A program made the position numbers and the translations under genes. From positions 3,906,001 through 3,970,000 of the forward strand of contig JAKZAP010000014.1 in assembly GCA_023053575.1 (NCBI GenBank): 64,000 bases of DNA, written 5' to 3'. This document shows, in pieces, positions 32,648 to 44,224 of the stretch; the first letter of the stretch is position 1, and the number at the start of each line of letters is the position of its first letter. The DNA is from Branchinecta lynchi (Eukaryota > Arthropoda > Branchiopoda > Anostraca > Branchinectidae). The notes below the pieces were generated by a model. The model was not told where the DNA came from. It ran no database searches and worked only from the letters and a program-made list of their open reading frames with translations.

Positions 32648-33185
32648 CTAAAAAAAAGATATGTGAAACTGGAGGGTTTTCTTCATTTATATCATAACTT
32701 CTACTCCGGCTCTTCCCCACTTACTCGCTCACCTCCTTGGGAGGCAAAACTAATAAGATCGAACACTCACAAGTTTGATCGATTTAGTACTTCCCAAAAC
32801 ATTCATGACAAAAACACCCATACTTAAGAGAGAGTACTTAAATTACAATTACAATTCGTTTTACTTATCCATAAATATCCTTTACAAATAAAAAATAGTG
32901 CTGGACATGTCAATATAGTTAACACGATCAACCAAGGGATATATGTACAATTAAAACCTATGATTTATGTATACAATTCACGGTTTGGAATACGAACGCG
33001 AATTAAAATGGCAAGTCTTAGAACAATTAAAATTAATTCGTCACATTTGTCATTATTATTCTTACATTAAATATTCTTTGAGCCCAAACTGACTTTGAAA
33101 CATTTATTATTATTCTTAAATTAAATATTCTTTGAACCCAAGCTGACTTTGAAACATTTATTCAAACAATGTTTACAACGGATAC

Positions 33186-33360
33186 GTCAGCTACGATTCT
33201 TCATCAGCGATATTTCGGCACTTCTTGGCAAGGGTCCTCGTCAGGCTGTCAATCCTCTAGTTCAACTTCGGGGAAGGAAACCGAAGAAGACGGGCCGAAA
33301 AATCGCTGACGAAGCATCGTAGCTGACGTATACGTTGTAAATACTGCTTGAATAAATATT
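33186..33360. repeat. Inverted pair of hammerhead-type repeats, second subtype
   Basis: A minus-strand copy (33186-33251: CTGACGA at 33244-33238, GAAA at 33216-33213, stem I GACAGC/GCTGAC) is followed by a plus-strand copy lacking the core but keeping GGGCCGAAAAATCGCTGACG through the TTGTAAA flank (33290-33360). Tail-to-tail pairing of terminal repeats is known for Penelope-like elements; whether this is one is not shown. Confidence 0.5.
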
Positions 33361-34344
33361 CTTGCACTTACAAAAAAAAAATGACTGAGATGGAAAAAGT
33401 TAATCAAACATTAAAGAGACGGTGAGTAAGAGAAAGTACTTCAAACAAATTGATACTAATTAATATCTATTGCACTAAACAACTCAAACCTTTCTCTCAA
33501 ATCAAAACTTGGTAGTGTAGATTTTGAGAATAGGCCCTACCCGTAGGCAATAGTAGCTATCTAAGACGTATATCCCAAAATATCTAGTGCAAAATTTCGA
33601 TCTAGTGTCGATCTAGTTAGTATGCTATGACTGGATGAGGAGTTAAAAGAGTAAATCTTAGGCTAGGGCACAAATGATTCGTCTTCAGAAGCTATTAGCC
33701 CTCTGACGTGGGATACAAGAAACGGGAACGGAATGGAAAGGACCCGGTGCAGCAGGAACAGGTGCTAAAACATGAATGACATACTATGAAGGGGAATACT
33801 GCACCAGGAGGCAAGCTACGAAAAAAGGGACGACGCTAATTGTCCTTCTTTTTGGTAATTTGAAAGGGCACAATTTCTTGCTTAAAAGGCAATGAGGGTC
33901 ATTAAACGACAGCTCTCATGTTCTTTAATGAGTAGTCCCTCTGTTCCCCGAAGACTCCTCGGCGAGAATAGAGGTAGTCACTCCACGCGGACTCCGCGTA
34001 CAGAAACAGCGAGAACACGGGGAATGCTTCCAAAATGGATTTTGTTCGAAAAAAAAAATATGCAGCTGACGCAATTAGTCTGGATCTCCTTTTTTTATTT
34101 TGTTTATTCTGATCATTTTGAATTAATTTGACATTGCACCAACACCAGCAAAAACTGATTCCCCTCCGAATCTGAAAGGGAGTCCTTTTTGATGATGGTG
34201 ATGATAATCGGAGCATTCCCCGTGAGTGAGTCCCCATGACAAAAAAGCTCGGGGAATCCTCAAGTGGAGTCCTCGGAGAACGGCGAGAATACTCCTTTAG
34301 TGTTTTTATTCACGGACCTTGACAGCAGGTGATCAAGGATCAAA

Positions 34345-34614
34345 CCAGAGCAAACTAACTCTAGAGAGTAATATCAAAACCTATCCTTCCCATGCATCCA
34401 AAATCGGCCTTTGTCAAAGCGCCGCGGAGCACGCTTGGCGAGAGAAGCTTCAGCGAGCCGTTCAGACCAGCAGTGGCGGATGCAGAAAATTCCGACCTTG
34501 CGCTCGTTAAAGACTGATCGAGTCCCAGTAGGGACATTCAGGCCCGCCAGCGGTGCTAGTGTCGCTGCGATTTTCAAAGTTCGCGCGGTACTCTCTAGAG
34601 TTAGTTTGCTCTGG
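34345..34614. repeat. Perfect 26-bp inverted repeat enclosing 218 bp
   Basis: Positions 34345-34370 and 34589-34614 are exact reverse complements, containing the palindrome CTCTAGAG. The right arm ends 12 bases from filamin exon 6. Probably the termini of a small element; flanking duplications are not clear. Confidence 0.7.
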
Positions 34615-34626
34615 ACCAAACTGTAC

Positions 34627-34791
34627 CTTCTTCGAACGGAGTGTATGTGACTTTCTGCTGTCCGTCGGCAAGGGGGGTGACTGGGGCCTCAACCCTAGCT
34701 CCTGAAGGAGAAGTGAGAATACACTGAAGCCGTCCGCTTCCGACTGGTCTTGAGTCGACGACGAACTCGGTGGGAGATTCAACAAAAACAC
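34627..34791 (-). CDS. cher: Filamin exon 6 of window (middle of repeat 11 equivalent)
   Basis: The exon is 165 nt with phases 2+54 codons+1. It encodes VFVESPTEFVVDSRPVGSG, then LQCILTSPSGARVEAP and KVTYTPFEEG. The TEFxVDSRP and YTPFEEG motifs mark filamin repeat 11. The acceptor is TCTTCTTCTAG and the donor GTACAG. Twelve bases beyond the exon lies one arm of a perfect 26-bp inverted repeat, which could pair in the transcript near this donor. Confidence 0.95.
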
Positions 34792-34957
34792 CTAGAAGAA
34801 GACAGAAGTCAGATTTGTGTGTGTGAGAGGGGAGAGGGCTGGATAGATATTCAAGCTGCAGAGAATATTCATCCTTTAAGCGTAATGTGTGCTGTTTCAG
34901 AGTAAAACGACAAGCTGAAGAATTTTATGTAATTTACAGAACAGTGAAACAGATTTT

Positions 34958-35271
34958 GAGCGTGTTCCATCATGCTTACCGTAGTTACTACGCATGACGT
35001 AACGAATTTTGGCTTCCAGGCGTCAGGGCTGGAACGGATTTTTAAATTTTCGGTAGCATATCAGTCTACGGGGTAATCCGGCCAATCACGTTACAGAGAT
35101 TCGTAGTTACCACGCTTACGACGCTCTTGAGCATGGTAAGCAAATAGTCACTATTAGTTGCTATTACTATATTATACGAGAATTTTTGAACGGTCAGTGT
35201 AGTACCTTTTCACGAGGTTGGAAAGAAAATAGTAACTAATAGATACTATTGTTAGAAGGTGGAACATGCTC
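34958..35271 (+). mobile_element. GAGCGTGTTCCA-type element, copy 4 (both ends kept)
   Basis: Left terminus GAGCGTGTTCCA (34958-34969) and right terminus TGGAACATGCTC (35260-35271) define the family borders. Internal blocks are diverged but in order. Confidence 0.8.
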
Positions 35272-36294
35272 TTCATGTCGCGACTTTCGCACGCGTATTT
35301 TCGAATGTGATCCTTATCGGACTGTGTGCATGTAACTTAAAGATCTACTTGTACAGTTTTTGCGATCTTACTTTATCGTCATTATCAATAGAATAAGAAT
35401 CCTAACTTCCATGCCAATATTTAAACCAACGGTACGGCAGGATACCAAGTAGAGTGAGATAAAAAGATTATTCTTGGGAGTTACAGGGCCATCTATTGCT
35501 CTAAGTATCGGCCCTCATCGTCTGCAAGGAGGGTTTTTCGATCTTCACACTTCACACCAACATACATTAACGTACCAGTGACATGAATTTCGAGAATTGT
35601 GTTGCTCGTGAAAAATACTTCCGCTATAAACTTTCATCTTCAAACATGCACGAGAGAAAAATTGCCCTTTAGGATACTAGAGTTCTTTGTTTAGAGTTAT
35701 TTTTATTTTTTCACTATATGCTCGTTCATAATGTCTACGGATAAACAACGCAAAGTTCTACTATGAAGAGGGAAATTTGAATCTCAGCACAAACGCGGCT
35801 TTTCAGTGGCCAATGGTGAGCTTGGTGAACACTGGTCATAGCATGAAAACCCATTTTTTTAAATCGTTTCGTCAAGCATACAACAAATAAGCGCATAGAG
35901 GTAACGCAAATCTGACAGGGAAGTTCACTATACGAAAATCATTAATCATGAATAGCGGAGCAATGAAGTAACACATTTTCATCTGGTCTTCAAGCATATT
36001 TAAGTGAATAAGTAACGGGTAAATGTATTGACCAACCTCATCCCTTTTCGGTCAAACTTCAAGATTGCTGATGCAAAAGCATGTTTTAGTGTCACTGGTA
36101 CTTTAAGTCTACAACTTTAAAACAAAACATTCACACAACTCGAGGACAGGACTGTCAAAACCTGACGGAAGAGGAGACACGGACCTGGGACAAGAATCGC
36201 AACAGGATATTGAGAATGGAAATGAACCAGTTAGTAAGATAAACCCACACTTGTCTTCTACGGGTTGTACCATGCACATGCCTTGCGCTAGTAC

Positions 36295-36864
36295 CCTTCG
36301 GCTGGATTCCAGGACCATAGACTTTGATCTTTGTAAGATCTACCGCTGGCTTCACAATGGCTTGGAAGGGAGACCCGGGGATGGGGGCGTCATTGAAGCT
36401 GATGTTCACTGCATACTCTCCTTCTTCAGTTGGAAGATAGGCGACTGCACAGGTACCATCGCCATTGTCTTTGCACTGAATCGAGGCTTCACACGGACCC
36501 TCAACCGTCACGCCGAGGCCACCTTGCCCCGCCCCTCGAGTGTCGATGATGAACTCGGCGGGTTTCTCAACGATGCCGGAGAGAAGGCCAGCGCCGTAGG
36601 CACGAACCTGCCCGGCCTGCCCGCCCGGAAGGGTGCAGAGTATCCTCTTCGGGAACTGAGCGAGCTGTTCCCCGCCGAACGTAGCATCCAGCGTGTACTC
36701 CCCTAGCTCAGTTGGCATGTAGTTTACCAAGTAGCCCTCTTTTGTAGGAATGGTTTGTGGGCGGAGCTTCTTCCCCGAGGGGGAGGTCAGGGTAAGGGCG
36801 AGTTCCCCGGAACCTGCGAACTCGGTGAGGACTCGGAATTGCTGGAGGGCGTGAATGGTTACAG
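36295..36864 (-). CDS. cher: Filamin exon 5 of window (repeats 8 end, 9, and start of 11 equivalents)
   Basis: This is the largest exon here: 570 nt, two bases completing a threonine, 189 codons, then one base. It encodes VTIHALQQFRVLTEFAGSGE (rest of repeat 8), a full repeat 9 with QVRAYGAGLLSGIVEKPAEF, GAGQGGLGVTVEGPCEAS, CKDNGDGTCAVAYLPTEEGE and DAPIPGSPF, then AVDLTKIKVYGPGIQPKG opening the repeat like vertebrate 11. A repeat 10 equivalent is missing. The acceptor is GCTTTCTCTCCACAG. The donor GTACTA is weak. Antisense open frames here are shadows. Confidence 0.96.
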
Positions 36865-38163
36865 CTGTGGAGAGAAAGCAAAGCAGTTACAGAAAAGCAA
36901 AGCAAAAGCCAAATGTCGGCGCGTTTCGAAAACTGAATCCCAGAACCAGGAACTTGAGCAGAAATGTGTCCAGGTCATTTTAAAAAACAAAATTCTATTT
37001 GTATGATAGAAATATCGGACGACCGTGTCCCTGTCCCCACGTCTCAATGACGTTTACCAAAAGTAGCATACAACTGTCCGGGTCCGGTGTCCGGTTTTTT
37101 AGAGAATAAATCTCTTGAACTAATCGACGACGTAGAAAGCATTTGGTACGATGAGCAGTCCGGGATTTCTTATTTTTCAACAAAGAAGCAAAAATTGGGA
37201 AATTTGTTGTTTTTTTCACACTAAAATGCCGGAGGAGCCCTACATGATCTTGCAAAGGAAAATAATATATTCAAGGTCATTTTATATGAATAAGTTTGAC
37301 ATAAAGTCTCTAATTTGTATATATCAGTTCGTCTCCGCTAGTCAATCCGTATACGTAATTCCATGTTTTGCCCATTATTTACTTTTTGTGGCACTTGCAG
37401 CTTCTGGCTCAAGTGCCACATACCGATCGCAATTCGGCCATATACCATCTACCGGTCGCTCCGTTTGTCTGTCACACTTTTTCGAGTTAAGGTACTTCCA
37501 GATGTGCTCGGACGATGAAACTTGGCAACACATTCATTTTCATGATCCCCAAGGGTTTTGCTTACAAATGAAGTTCGAGCTCCCTTAAAGTGCGCATCTT
37601 AACCTCACAGTCGAAAAGTAGTTTTGATCAAACGATTCATATCAGCCAATGATCTTTTGTGCCACAAGGGTTTTGCTTATAAATTTATTTCTAGCACCCT
37701 TAAGGTGCACCAAAAAGTAAAAAAAAATACTTTTTACCAAACAGATATATATTAATTATCCCTTTATCGTCTATCGCCTTTATGGTTTTTGCCTCAGGGG
37801 TTTTTCCAAGTTCTAAAATAAAATACTTTTTAACAAACGATACATTCCCGTGATTTCTAAGCCCATGATCATTCTTATCTCAAGGGTTTTTATAATAATA
37901 ACTCATTTATTTCCTTAATAGCATTTACAACTGCTAGCTGCGGATCGTCAACATAACAAATTACGAAACACGACTGATTTATTTTTGATAGTTATAATTA
38001 CGAATAAAGTAAGGCACAAACGAAGATAAATACCTTTCGGTTGAGTTTATGGGGGGTTGAAGAAGCCGTGGCTTGTCAGTGTTAGCTAGTCTTCCCCTTG
38101 TGTTCAGTCTGGTCTGGTCTGGAGTTTCAAAGTCTCGGAAAATAGTCCGGTGGTGGTCAGAAG

Positions 38164-38650
38164 TTAAACATTTTTTCCCATCGTCAGTTGATGCCTCCTA
38201 TCCGCAAGGGTCGGCAACTGAAGCTTGACCAGAGCATCCTCATAGGAAAAATAATCCGGACCAAGCATCACTTTGCACGACCTCTTCTGGATAGACTCGA
38301 GTCTTTCTGTCTGTTCTACTGTCAGTCCGGAATGCCATACAGGACACGCATATTCCGCGTATGAACGAATGTATGTACAGTAGATTGTTTTTAAAACTCG
38401 AGGAGGGACTGCAAATCGGCGAAGAACGGCAAAAGACTTTAACAGTGGGGCTGATCTTGCAATGATGGAATCAAAATGTGTTCTCCACTTCAAGTCATTA
38501 TCTATTTTCACCCCAAGTAGTTTAACAGAGGATTTTATTTCCAGACCAATTTCTCCAACAAGCCGGCAATTCCCGTTTTACGCTAAAGGACAACTTGACT
38601 TCATCCAAATCCTTTCTCAAAAGTTCGAAAAGAGAAGATAGGGAAACCTC
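38164..38650 (-). pseudogene. LINE reverse transcriptase thumb and C-terminal fragment
   Basis: Minus-strand translation gives SSVKLLGVKIDNDLKWRTHF, then YIRSYAEYACPVWHSGL and ERLESIQKRSCKVML, the classic LGVxxDxxLxW...YAxPVWHxxL...LExIQKR block following the palm of LINE polymerases. It fits as the downstream part of the fragment at 39070-39435, the two being separated by about 420 bases of opposite-strand LINE. Confidence 0.8.
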
Positions 38651-38699
38651 AGTCGGGGTCACAGGAAACGTCAGGAGGGATGATTATTTTTAAGGAAAC

Positions 38700-38995
38700 T
38701 TAAGATTTTGAAGGTAGGTCAAATTAGAGATTTCCAAATTGGTATTTTTGTGTTTCAGAGTCTGAATGGTTTCGCGCCTGATGTTTTTAGTAATTTTTTT
38801 CGTTTTAACTCATTTTACCGCGGACATGCTGGAGACCTGGTAAGTGAACAAAGAAGTACCGTTTGTTCTAGCCATGAGGCAAGGCATTCAGGTACGGTGG
38901 TCTGGAATACTTTTCCAGACTCAATTCGAGAAGCGGAAAGTGTACCGCAATTTAAAAATCGGTTAAAGAAACATCTCCTTGAGGGTAGTTGGTGA
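38700..38995 (+). pseudogene. LINE reverse transcriptase C-terminal tail, plus strand
   Basis: The plus-strand frame reads IFVFQSLNGFAPDVFSNFF, then RHSGTVVWNTFPDSIREAES and PQFKNRLKKHLL before a TGA. The FxxxNGxAPxxxS and VWNxxPxxIRxAxxxxxFKxxLKxxL patterns are the usual last 90 residues of LINE ORF2. It lies between two pieces of an opposite-strand LINE and probably inserted into it. Confidence 0.7.
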
Positions 38996-39069
38996 GTGGA
39001 GGGTTTGGAAGACGAGAGAGGACAAATTGACAAATTAATTAATTAATTTTTAGTTTATTTTAGTGAAGG

Positions 39070-39435
39070 TTAGATGTGTACTACTAGTTGCGTTTTCCAA
39101 GCACGTATATGCTTTGTGTGTAACCGGTGGTCAAGCCGGAATGATTTGTTTTTAGTAAAGTTGTTGAATCCTGAATCCTTGTTGAATGCGAATATCGATA
39201 GGTCGTCAGCAAACTTAAAACGATTTGAAACATGGGTCAAAACGCGGTTAAAAACGATCGAAAACATTAAAGACCCCAACTTCGTGCCTTGCGGGGTTCC
39301 ACAAAATATATCTAAAAAGCTGGAAATGTTGTCTGGACTTAACATAACACACTGAGTCCTACCCGTTAAAAACTAGCAACTAACCGAACAATGAACTGCA
39401 ATTTGATGATTAGTGCTGTCGAAAGCCTTAATAAC
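39070..39435 (-). pseudogene. LINE reverse transcriptase fragment (palm motifs)
   Basis: Minus-strand translation shows, in order and with frame breaks, DVIKAFDSTNHQ (motif A), FCGTPQGTKLGSLMFSIVFN (motif B) and FADDLSIF (motif C, catalytic aspartates). A stop lies between motifs A and B. It is a decayed copy of a different, more CR1/Jockey-like element than the one at 45.9 kb. Its continuation appears to be the fragment at 38164-38650. Confidence 0.75.
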
Positions 39436-40059
39436 ATCATATCCGTAACTGAGTTGAATCAATCACAGCGAATTAAGGCATTAAGCATAAGCTGAAGAAA
39501 AAAAAAAGAAAAAAAAAAAAATAACATCTGTGGGTTCTGCTTACAGATGATCAGAACAAACCCACGAAAAGGCAAATTCTAATATTTCCAGCCCAGCCTT
39601 GCAAGTGCCACATGAGCTTCCAGGTCTTGTTTACTATTTTGCCGGTTCGGTCTCGTGTTCCTTTTTTCATTTATTATTTGTATTGCCTGTTATTTTCAAA
39701 TTTTGCCATTTTCAATAAACCAAAACCTAAACTTGGAAAACTGATTGATCATTCTCAACAGGGATTACCGAGTCTTTCTTAACAAAGACAGGAAAACTGA
39801 GTTACATATTTATAGCTGACTAAACTTTGCGCCTGCAGTAAATGAGCCGAGAATCCAATTATTTTACTATTTCTGCAATCCCATCCGTCCTTGGCAATGA
39901 CAATAGAGCAAGACTGACGAAACATAATCAGGAAGTTCGGTACAGATTATTCGGATCACAGCTTTTCAGTTCATCTAAAAAAATAGCTCAGTAGCCAGCA
40001 TTCTTTATTCAACAAGACCAAAAGTTTCGATGGGATCTCAAAAATCTAATACTTGATCC

Positions 40060-40985
40060 AGACAATTGCGAGCGAACTACCATACTTGTCCAGAAAAAAA
40101 AGTTCAGGCGCGAATTCAGCGTATCTCCTTATCCGTATAAAGAACATCTAATCAGCTTCAAGTTAAACTTCTTAAAAAAAAATCCGGTTTCAACCGGATT
40201 CCGAAGTAACTATATTTCCCGGTAAAAAAGAAAGATTGTCAGATACAGATTCAGCATGTCTTCTTACCCCTAAATCTGTCATCTAATCAACTTTAAATAA
40301 AACTTTTGATTTTAACATGTTTTCCGGTTTCGGCCTGATTCCGGGCGAACAAGTTGTCCGGGTAGAAAATACTTTTCAAATAAGTTAACAAACTTTCCGG
40401 TATTGGCCGAATTTCGGGCGAACTTCTTGCCCTGCGAGAAAATGGTTTTCCCCATCGTGTTTAGCATGTCTTTCTACCCCTAAATCGAACATCTAAACAA
40501 CTTCAAATAAAACTTTTACTTTTAAAAGACTTTCAAGTTTTCGCAGGATTCCGGGCTAACTACTTGTCAGGCGAAAATAATGGTTTTCACCATCGTGTTC
40601 GAAATGTCTTCTTAACCCTATATCGAACATCTAATCAGCTTCAAATAAAACTTTTACTTTTAACAAACTTTCCGGTTTCGGGCAAACTACTTGTCCGATG
40701 ACAAAATGGTTTTGACCATCATGCTCAGCATGTCTTTCTTACCCCATAATCGACTATCACATCACCTGTTTGAAAATATTTCATTCGCCCCTTAATTGAA
40801 ACCCCCTCCCCCACCCCTAAATTTAGGGCTACAGTGCCCATCTACGAACTCGACCTTACTCTTGAACCAAAGAGTCCTCACACCAAGTTTCATCAAAATA
40901 TCTCATTCCCTTATAGCGCGCACAGATGGACAACTTTTGCGATGTCATAGGTATCCCTCCACATACGTTTTGGGATCCAAAAACT
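40060..40985. repeat. Same array type, copy 2
   Basis: Diverged TTCCGGTTTCGGCC subunits from about 40060, ending in the same terminal block (AACTCGACCTTACTCTTGA through GGTATCCCTCCACATACGTT). A stretch at 40012-40040 (AACAAGACCAAAAGTTTCGA) also matches the head of copy 1 at 19370. Confidence 0.75.
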
Positions 40986-41437
40986 TAAAAAAAATAGCAA
41001 GCCTAGTAGACTCATTGACTCTTAATCGCCGACATGTTTTCAGTCTCGAAATTCCGTAGAGAGTGATGATTTAGTTTGATTTCAGCATAATTCTGACTCA
41101 AAATGGACCTGCGTTTTTTTGTGAAATACGAGGCGTGAAAGTCTTAGTCAGAACTATATTCATGGATTAATTTATTTAATAACTTACCCTGGTTTGCCCG
41201 TGGGAATTAAAATTAATCGCTAAGAAAAATATAAGAATGTTTAAATAAGAATTTATAATGTAGGTTATAATTTAAACATGTTCAAATTTGGGATTTTGAA
41301 AAGTAGGCTATTTGTAGTTATCTTGGTTGTGTGTCTGGTGGAGACAGTTTGTAGGAATTAGGTACGGATAGGGTTTAGGGTTGATATTCCTTCAGCCCAA
41401 GCTGACTGCGAATCATATTTGACGGTGCAAAACCGAT

Positions 41438-41499
41438 GTCAGCTATATATTATTGGAGCTATATTTCAGCCCTTCTTGGGAAGGGTCCTCCTCAGGCTC
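41438..41499 (-). ncRNA. Candidate type I hammerhead ribozyme, best preserved copy
   Basis: On the minus strand: AGC (stem I), CTGAGGA (41495-41489), stem II GGACCCTT - loop - AAGGGCT, GAAA (41467-41464), a 5-bp perfect stem III (ATATA with TATAT) around a 10-nt loop GCTCCAATAA, then the cleavage A (41444) and GCTGAC, which pairs back with stem I. All invariant positions of the family are kept. Confidence 0.65.
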
Positions 41500-41509
41500 A
41501 TGCCGTCAA

Positions 41510-42830
41510 ATATGTTTAGGGTTGCATTTTGTCAAACCGGTTGAAGTATTTCAACTAGTATTTGAAGTATTTCAAATACTAGTTTTTGTTGAAGTATTTC
41601 ACACCAGCAGATTCCCCTGTTACCTGCCAAACAACAAATAGTTCGAGACAACATTTGAAGAAGGAGTGGTCAGGCAAACAGTGGAGATTCAATTGGAAAT
41701 CTGAAAAAGACAACACCCATGAAGGAGAAATCCTATTCGCCTGCAATTGCAAATTTGCAGGTAATTTGCAGAGTGTAACTCAATATCGAAAACGATATTT
41801 AGTAAAACATATATTTGTAAATTTAAAAAATCTTAAATTTTAGCGAAAAGAGAAGTATATGACATCGAAAAATGGTCACGAAATTTCGTTTCATACATGG
41901 AATACTGAAAGTGAAAATATCACGTATCGAAACAGTTTTGAGTTTAAGAAATTTTTGTATTTCAGAGTGATGCACGAATCGTAGGAGTGTGAGCTAGAAG
42001 ACGTCTAACAGCTTATCGCTTCAACAAATGTTGAAGTTTTATCCACCTTTTCACTCGCCATCCGGACGGGTTTTTACGTTCTGAATTTCCACAAACCCCG
42101 GAAGCGCTCTTTGACAATTTTCTGTTTTTGTCGAAGAGGCAAAACCCAACTTTTTCAATTCAATTCAATTCAGTTTTGTTTCAACACCAATTACGGACTA
42201 GCCAAATAGCAGGTGGTAAAGTCAAACATCCATTAAAAACTAACCAAAATTGGTTACTTAACAAACAATGTGAAAAGTAACGATTGGGGTAATAGACAAC
42301 GGGGGGTAAAATCACAACCGTTTCCCTCGCCTTCTTTCAAATGTGAAATATGGCTATGCAAATTTTAGCTAACCAATTCCGGAAACAATAATAAATAAAA
42401 AAAAAGGTAACCAGAAGCTGAGAAGGTTACGCTCTCCTTTTGGATTTTGTCTCTCCACTTTTACCAGCTTACTCTAAAATACTACAAAGATGGATCTGAT
42501 TCACAGTCATGATATCAAAGTTGGACAATTTACAACCATAGGTAAAACTTGGTAAAACACAAGTAAAATGGCAAAATCATAATTGTCAAAATTACAATTT
42601 TGTTCAAGAAACTCAAAGTCTCAGTAGAAACGGAGACTTACAAACAACGAAAAAATGCAACTAGTGTAGTAGAAGGCAAGTATGCCTTCTGACTGCCAAC
42701 TATAATCAGCGTCAAGACGGCGTTAGAGGTCAGCAAAAGCGAGCATTATTCGCAAGGAAAAGAAGAAAACTGAAAGGAAATTTAAAGAAGAAAATTTGGT
42801 GTTCAAACCGTCAGTCGTTTGTTCCAGCTA
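41510..42830. other. Filamin intron, unassigned
   Basis: AT-rich; a CAATTCAATTCAATTCAGTTTT stretch at 42154-42178 resembles reversed LINE 3' ends also seen at 8566 and 59667. No gene seen. Confidence 0.3.
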
Positions 42831-43234
42831 CAGTCTGAAGAGGACCTTTGCCACGGAGTGCCGAAACATCGCTATAATTTTGTATACAATACTTGATTCT
42901 CAGACTGCGCTATGCTACTGAATGAGAACCTTTTTATTTATTATCACCAAAAGCGGCAAGTCATAAGTAGTATTATTAGAATACACTGTTCAAATAGGTA
43001 ACATAATAACTGCAGGACATTGCGAGGGGTTGCTGACTCCCAAAATGGTTGTACAGTAGTGCGCAGCCGTTGCCCAGGGATGGTGTACAGTGGTGGCCAG
43101 CGAGTGAGCAACCCCTCGGAACATTGACAAATCAGTTGCGTTGGACTTGAGTTGGCAAAACTAGGTCTGTACAAATGCTGGAATAGATCGTTTCTTTTAT
43201 GAACTAAATCGTCGGCCGGCTTCGCCGACGTGTA

Positions 43235-43690
43235 TTTAAAGTTTAACTGAAAAGGGCTTAGACAGGACAATCTAGTTACCCATCGCTTATTCACTTAAAG
43301 AAGCTTGAAAACCCGGGAGAAATGCGTTACTTCGTTAGTCCGCTTTTCATGAATAGTCGATTATCAAATAGTGGAATTTCCGTGTGATTTGTGGTACCTC
43401 GGTGCGCTCGTAGCTGCGTTGTATGCCTCACGAGAAAGATTTGTGATTTTTTGTTGTTGTTGAGGCACTAAGCAGTCTTCATGAAGCACACAACTGCCCA
43501 CTGAACAGCCGCATTTGTGTTGAGATTAAAATTCTCCGCGTCATAGTGGAATTTACGTTGTGGGGACAGCCGAGACGTATTAACGTCTTAAGTAGAGCAG
43601 ATAGTGGAAAATCAATTAATCCCTTAGCAGAATCCAAATAACGGCAGTTAAATGACACAAAAAAGTTGCATTTTCAGTTAAACTTTAAAG
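43235..43690. mobile_element. TTTAAAGTTTAACTGAAAA inverted-repeat element, full copy
   Basis: Termini TTTAAAGTTTAACTGAAAA and TTTTCAGTTAAACTTTAAAG. Internal blocks: ACCCATC(A/G)xTTATTCACTTAAAG, GATTTGTGGTACCTC, GTGGGGACAGCC and GCAGAATCCAAATAA. The roughly 30-base sequences just outside it (43201-43232 and 43727-43757, GAACxAARTCGTCGGC...CCGACGTGT) are duplicated. Confidence 0.7.
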
Positions 43691-43882
43691 ATCGAAACCG
43701 TCGTTCAACGTCACCGAAGGTCATGAACCAAGTCGTCGGCAGGCAACACCGACGTGTCTTTTATACACACATCTGGATTTTCAGACATAACAGTCTCAAT
43801 TAGTATTTGCGTTCATGGATCATCTACCGCTGTTATAGTTTTCCAATTTTCCATGGTTAGTAATAATAAAATAATTACTTAC

Positions 43883-44107
43883 TTGGCTCGAGCCCCTCCA
43901 CCCGCACTTTATTGATATCGACATGGGGAGCAACATTGACCTGGACGGGGGTCTGAGGAACGGGCTTTCCAGCGTAGAGAACGTTGACAGTGTGTTTTCC
44001 CGGAGCCAGCGGAGAATATTCGACAGTATAAGAACCATCCTGGTTGTCAATGACGGAGATTTGGATGTCTTGACCTTTTTCGTTGGCAACAGAAACTTGG
44101 ATCTGAC
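43883..44107 (-). CDS. cher: Filamin exon 4 of window (second part of repeat 6, start of repeat 8 equivalents)
   Basis: The exon is 225 nt with phases 2+74 codons+1. It encodes QIQVSVANEKGQDIQISVID, NQDGSYTVEYSPLAPGKHTV, VLYAGKPVPQTPVQVNV, then VDINKVRVEGLEP. The product closes one Ig-like repeat and opens the next directly with the KVxVxGLE start typical of vertebrate repeat 8, so no equivalent of repeat 7 is present. The acceptor is CTCTCATTCCAG and the donor is a perfect GTAAGT. The downstream intron (7 kb) holds satellite-like DNA and two LINE remnants. Confidence 0.95.
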
Positions 44108-44224
44108 CTGGAATGAGAGGACGGTTAGGACATATAGGTGTCAGGTATGCCTTTGCTTCGTTCGGGTATATATATTATTGGTATACATGCACATATTAAG
44201 ATTAAAAAGATGAGATCATGTTAT

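Noticed and set aside
36251..36706. 151-codon plus-strand frame
   Set aside because: Shadow of the 570-nt filamin exon 5 on the other strand.
42944..43294. 116-codon minus-strand frame
   Set aside because: No recognisable family; ends inside the TTTAAAGTTTAACTG inverted-repeat element.
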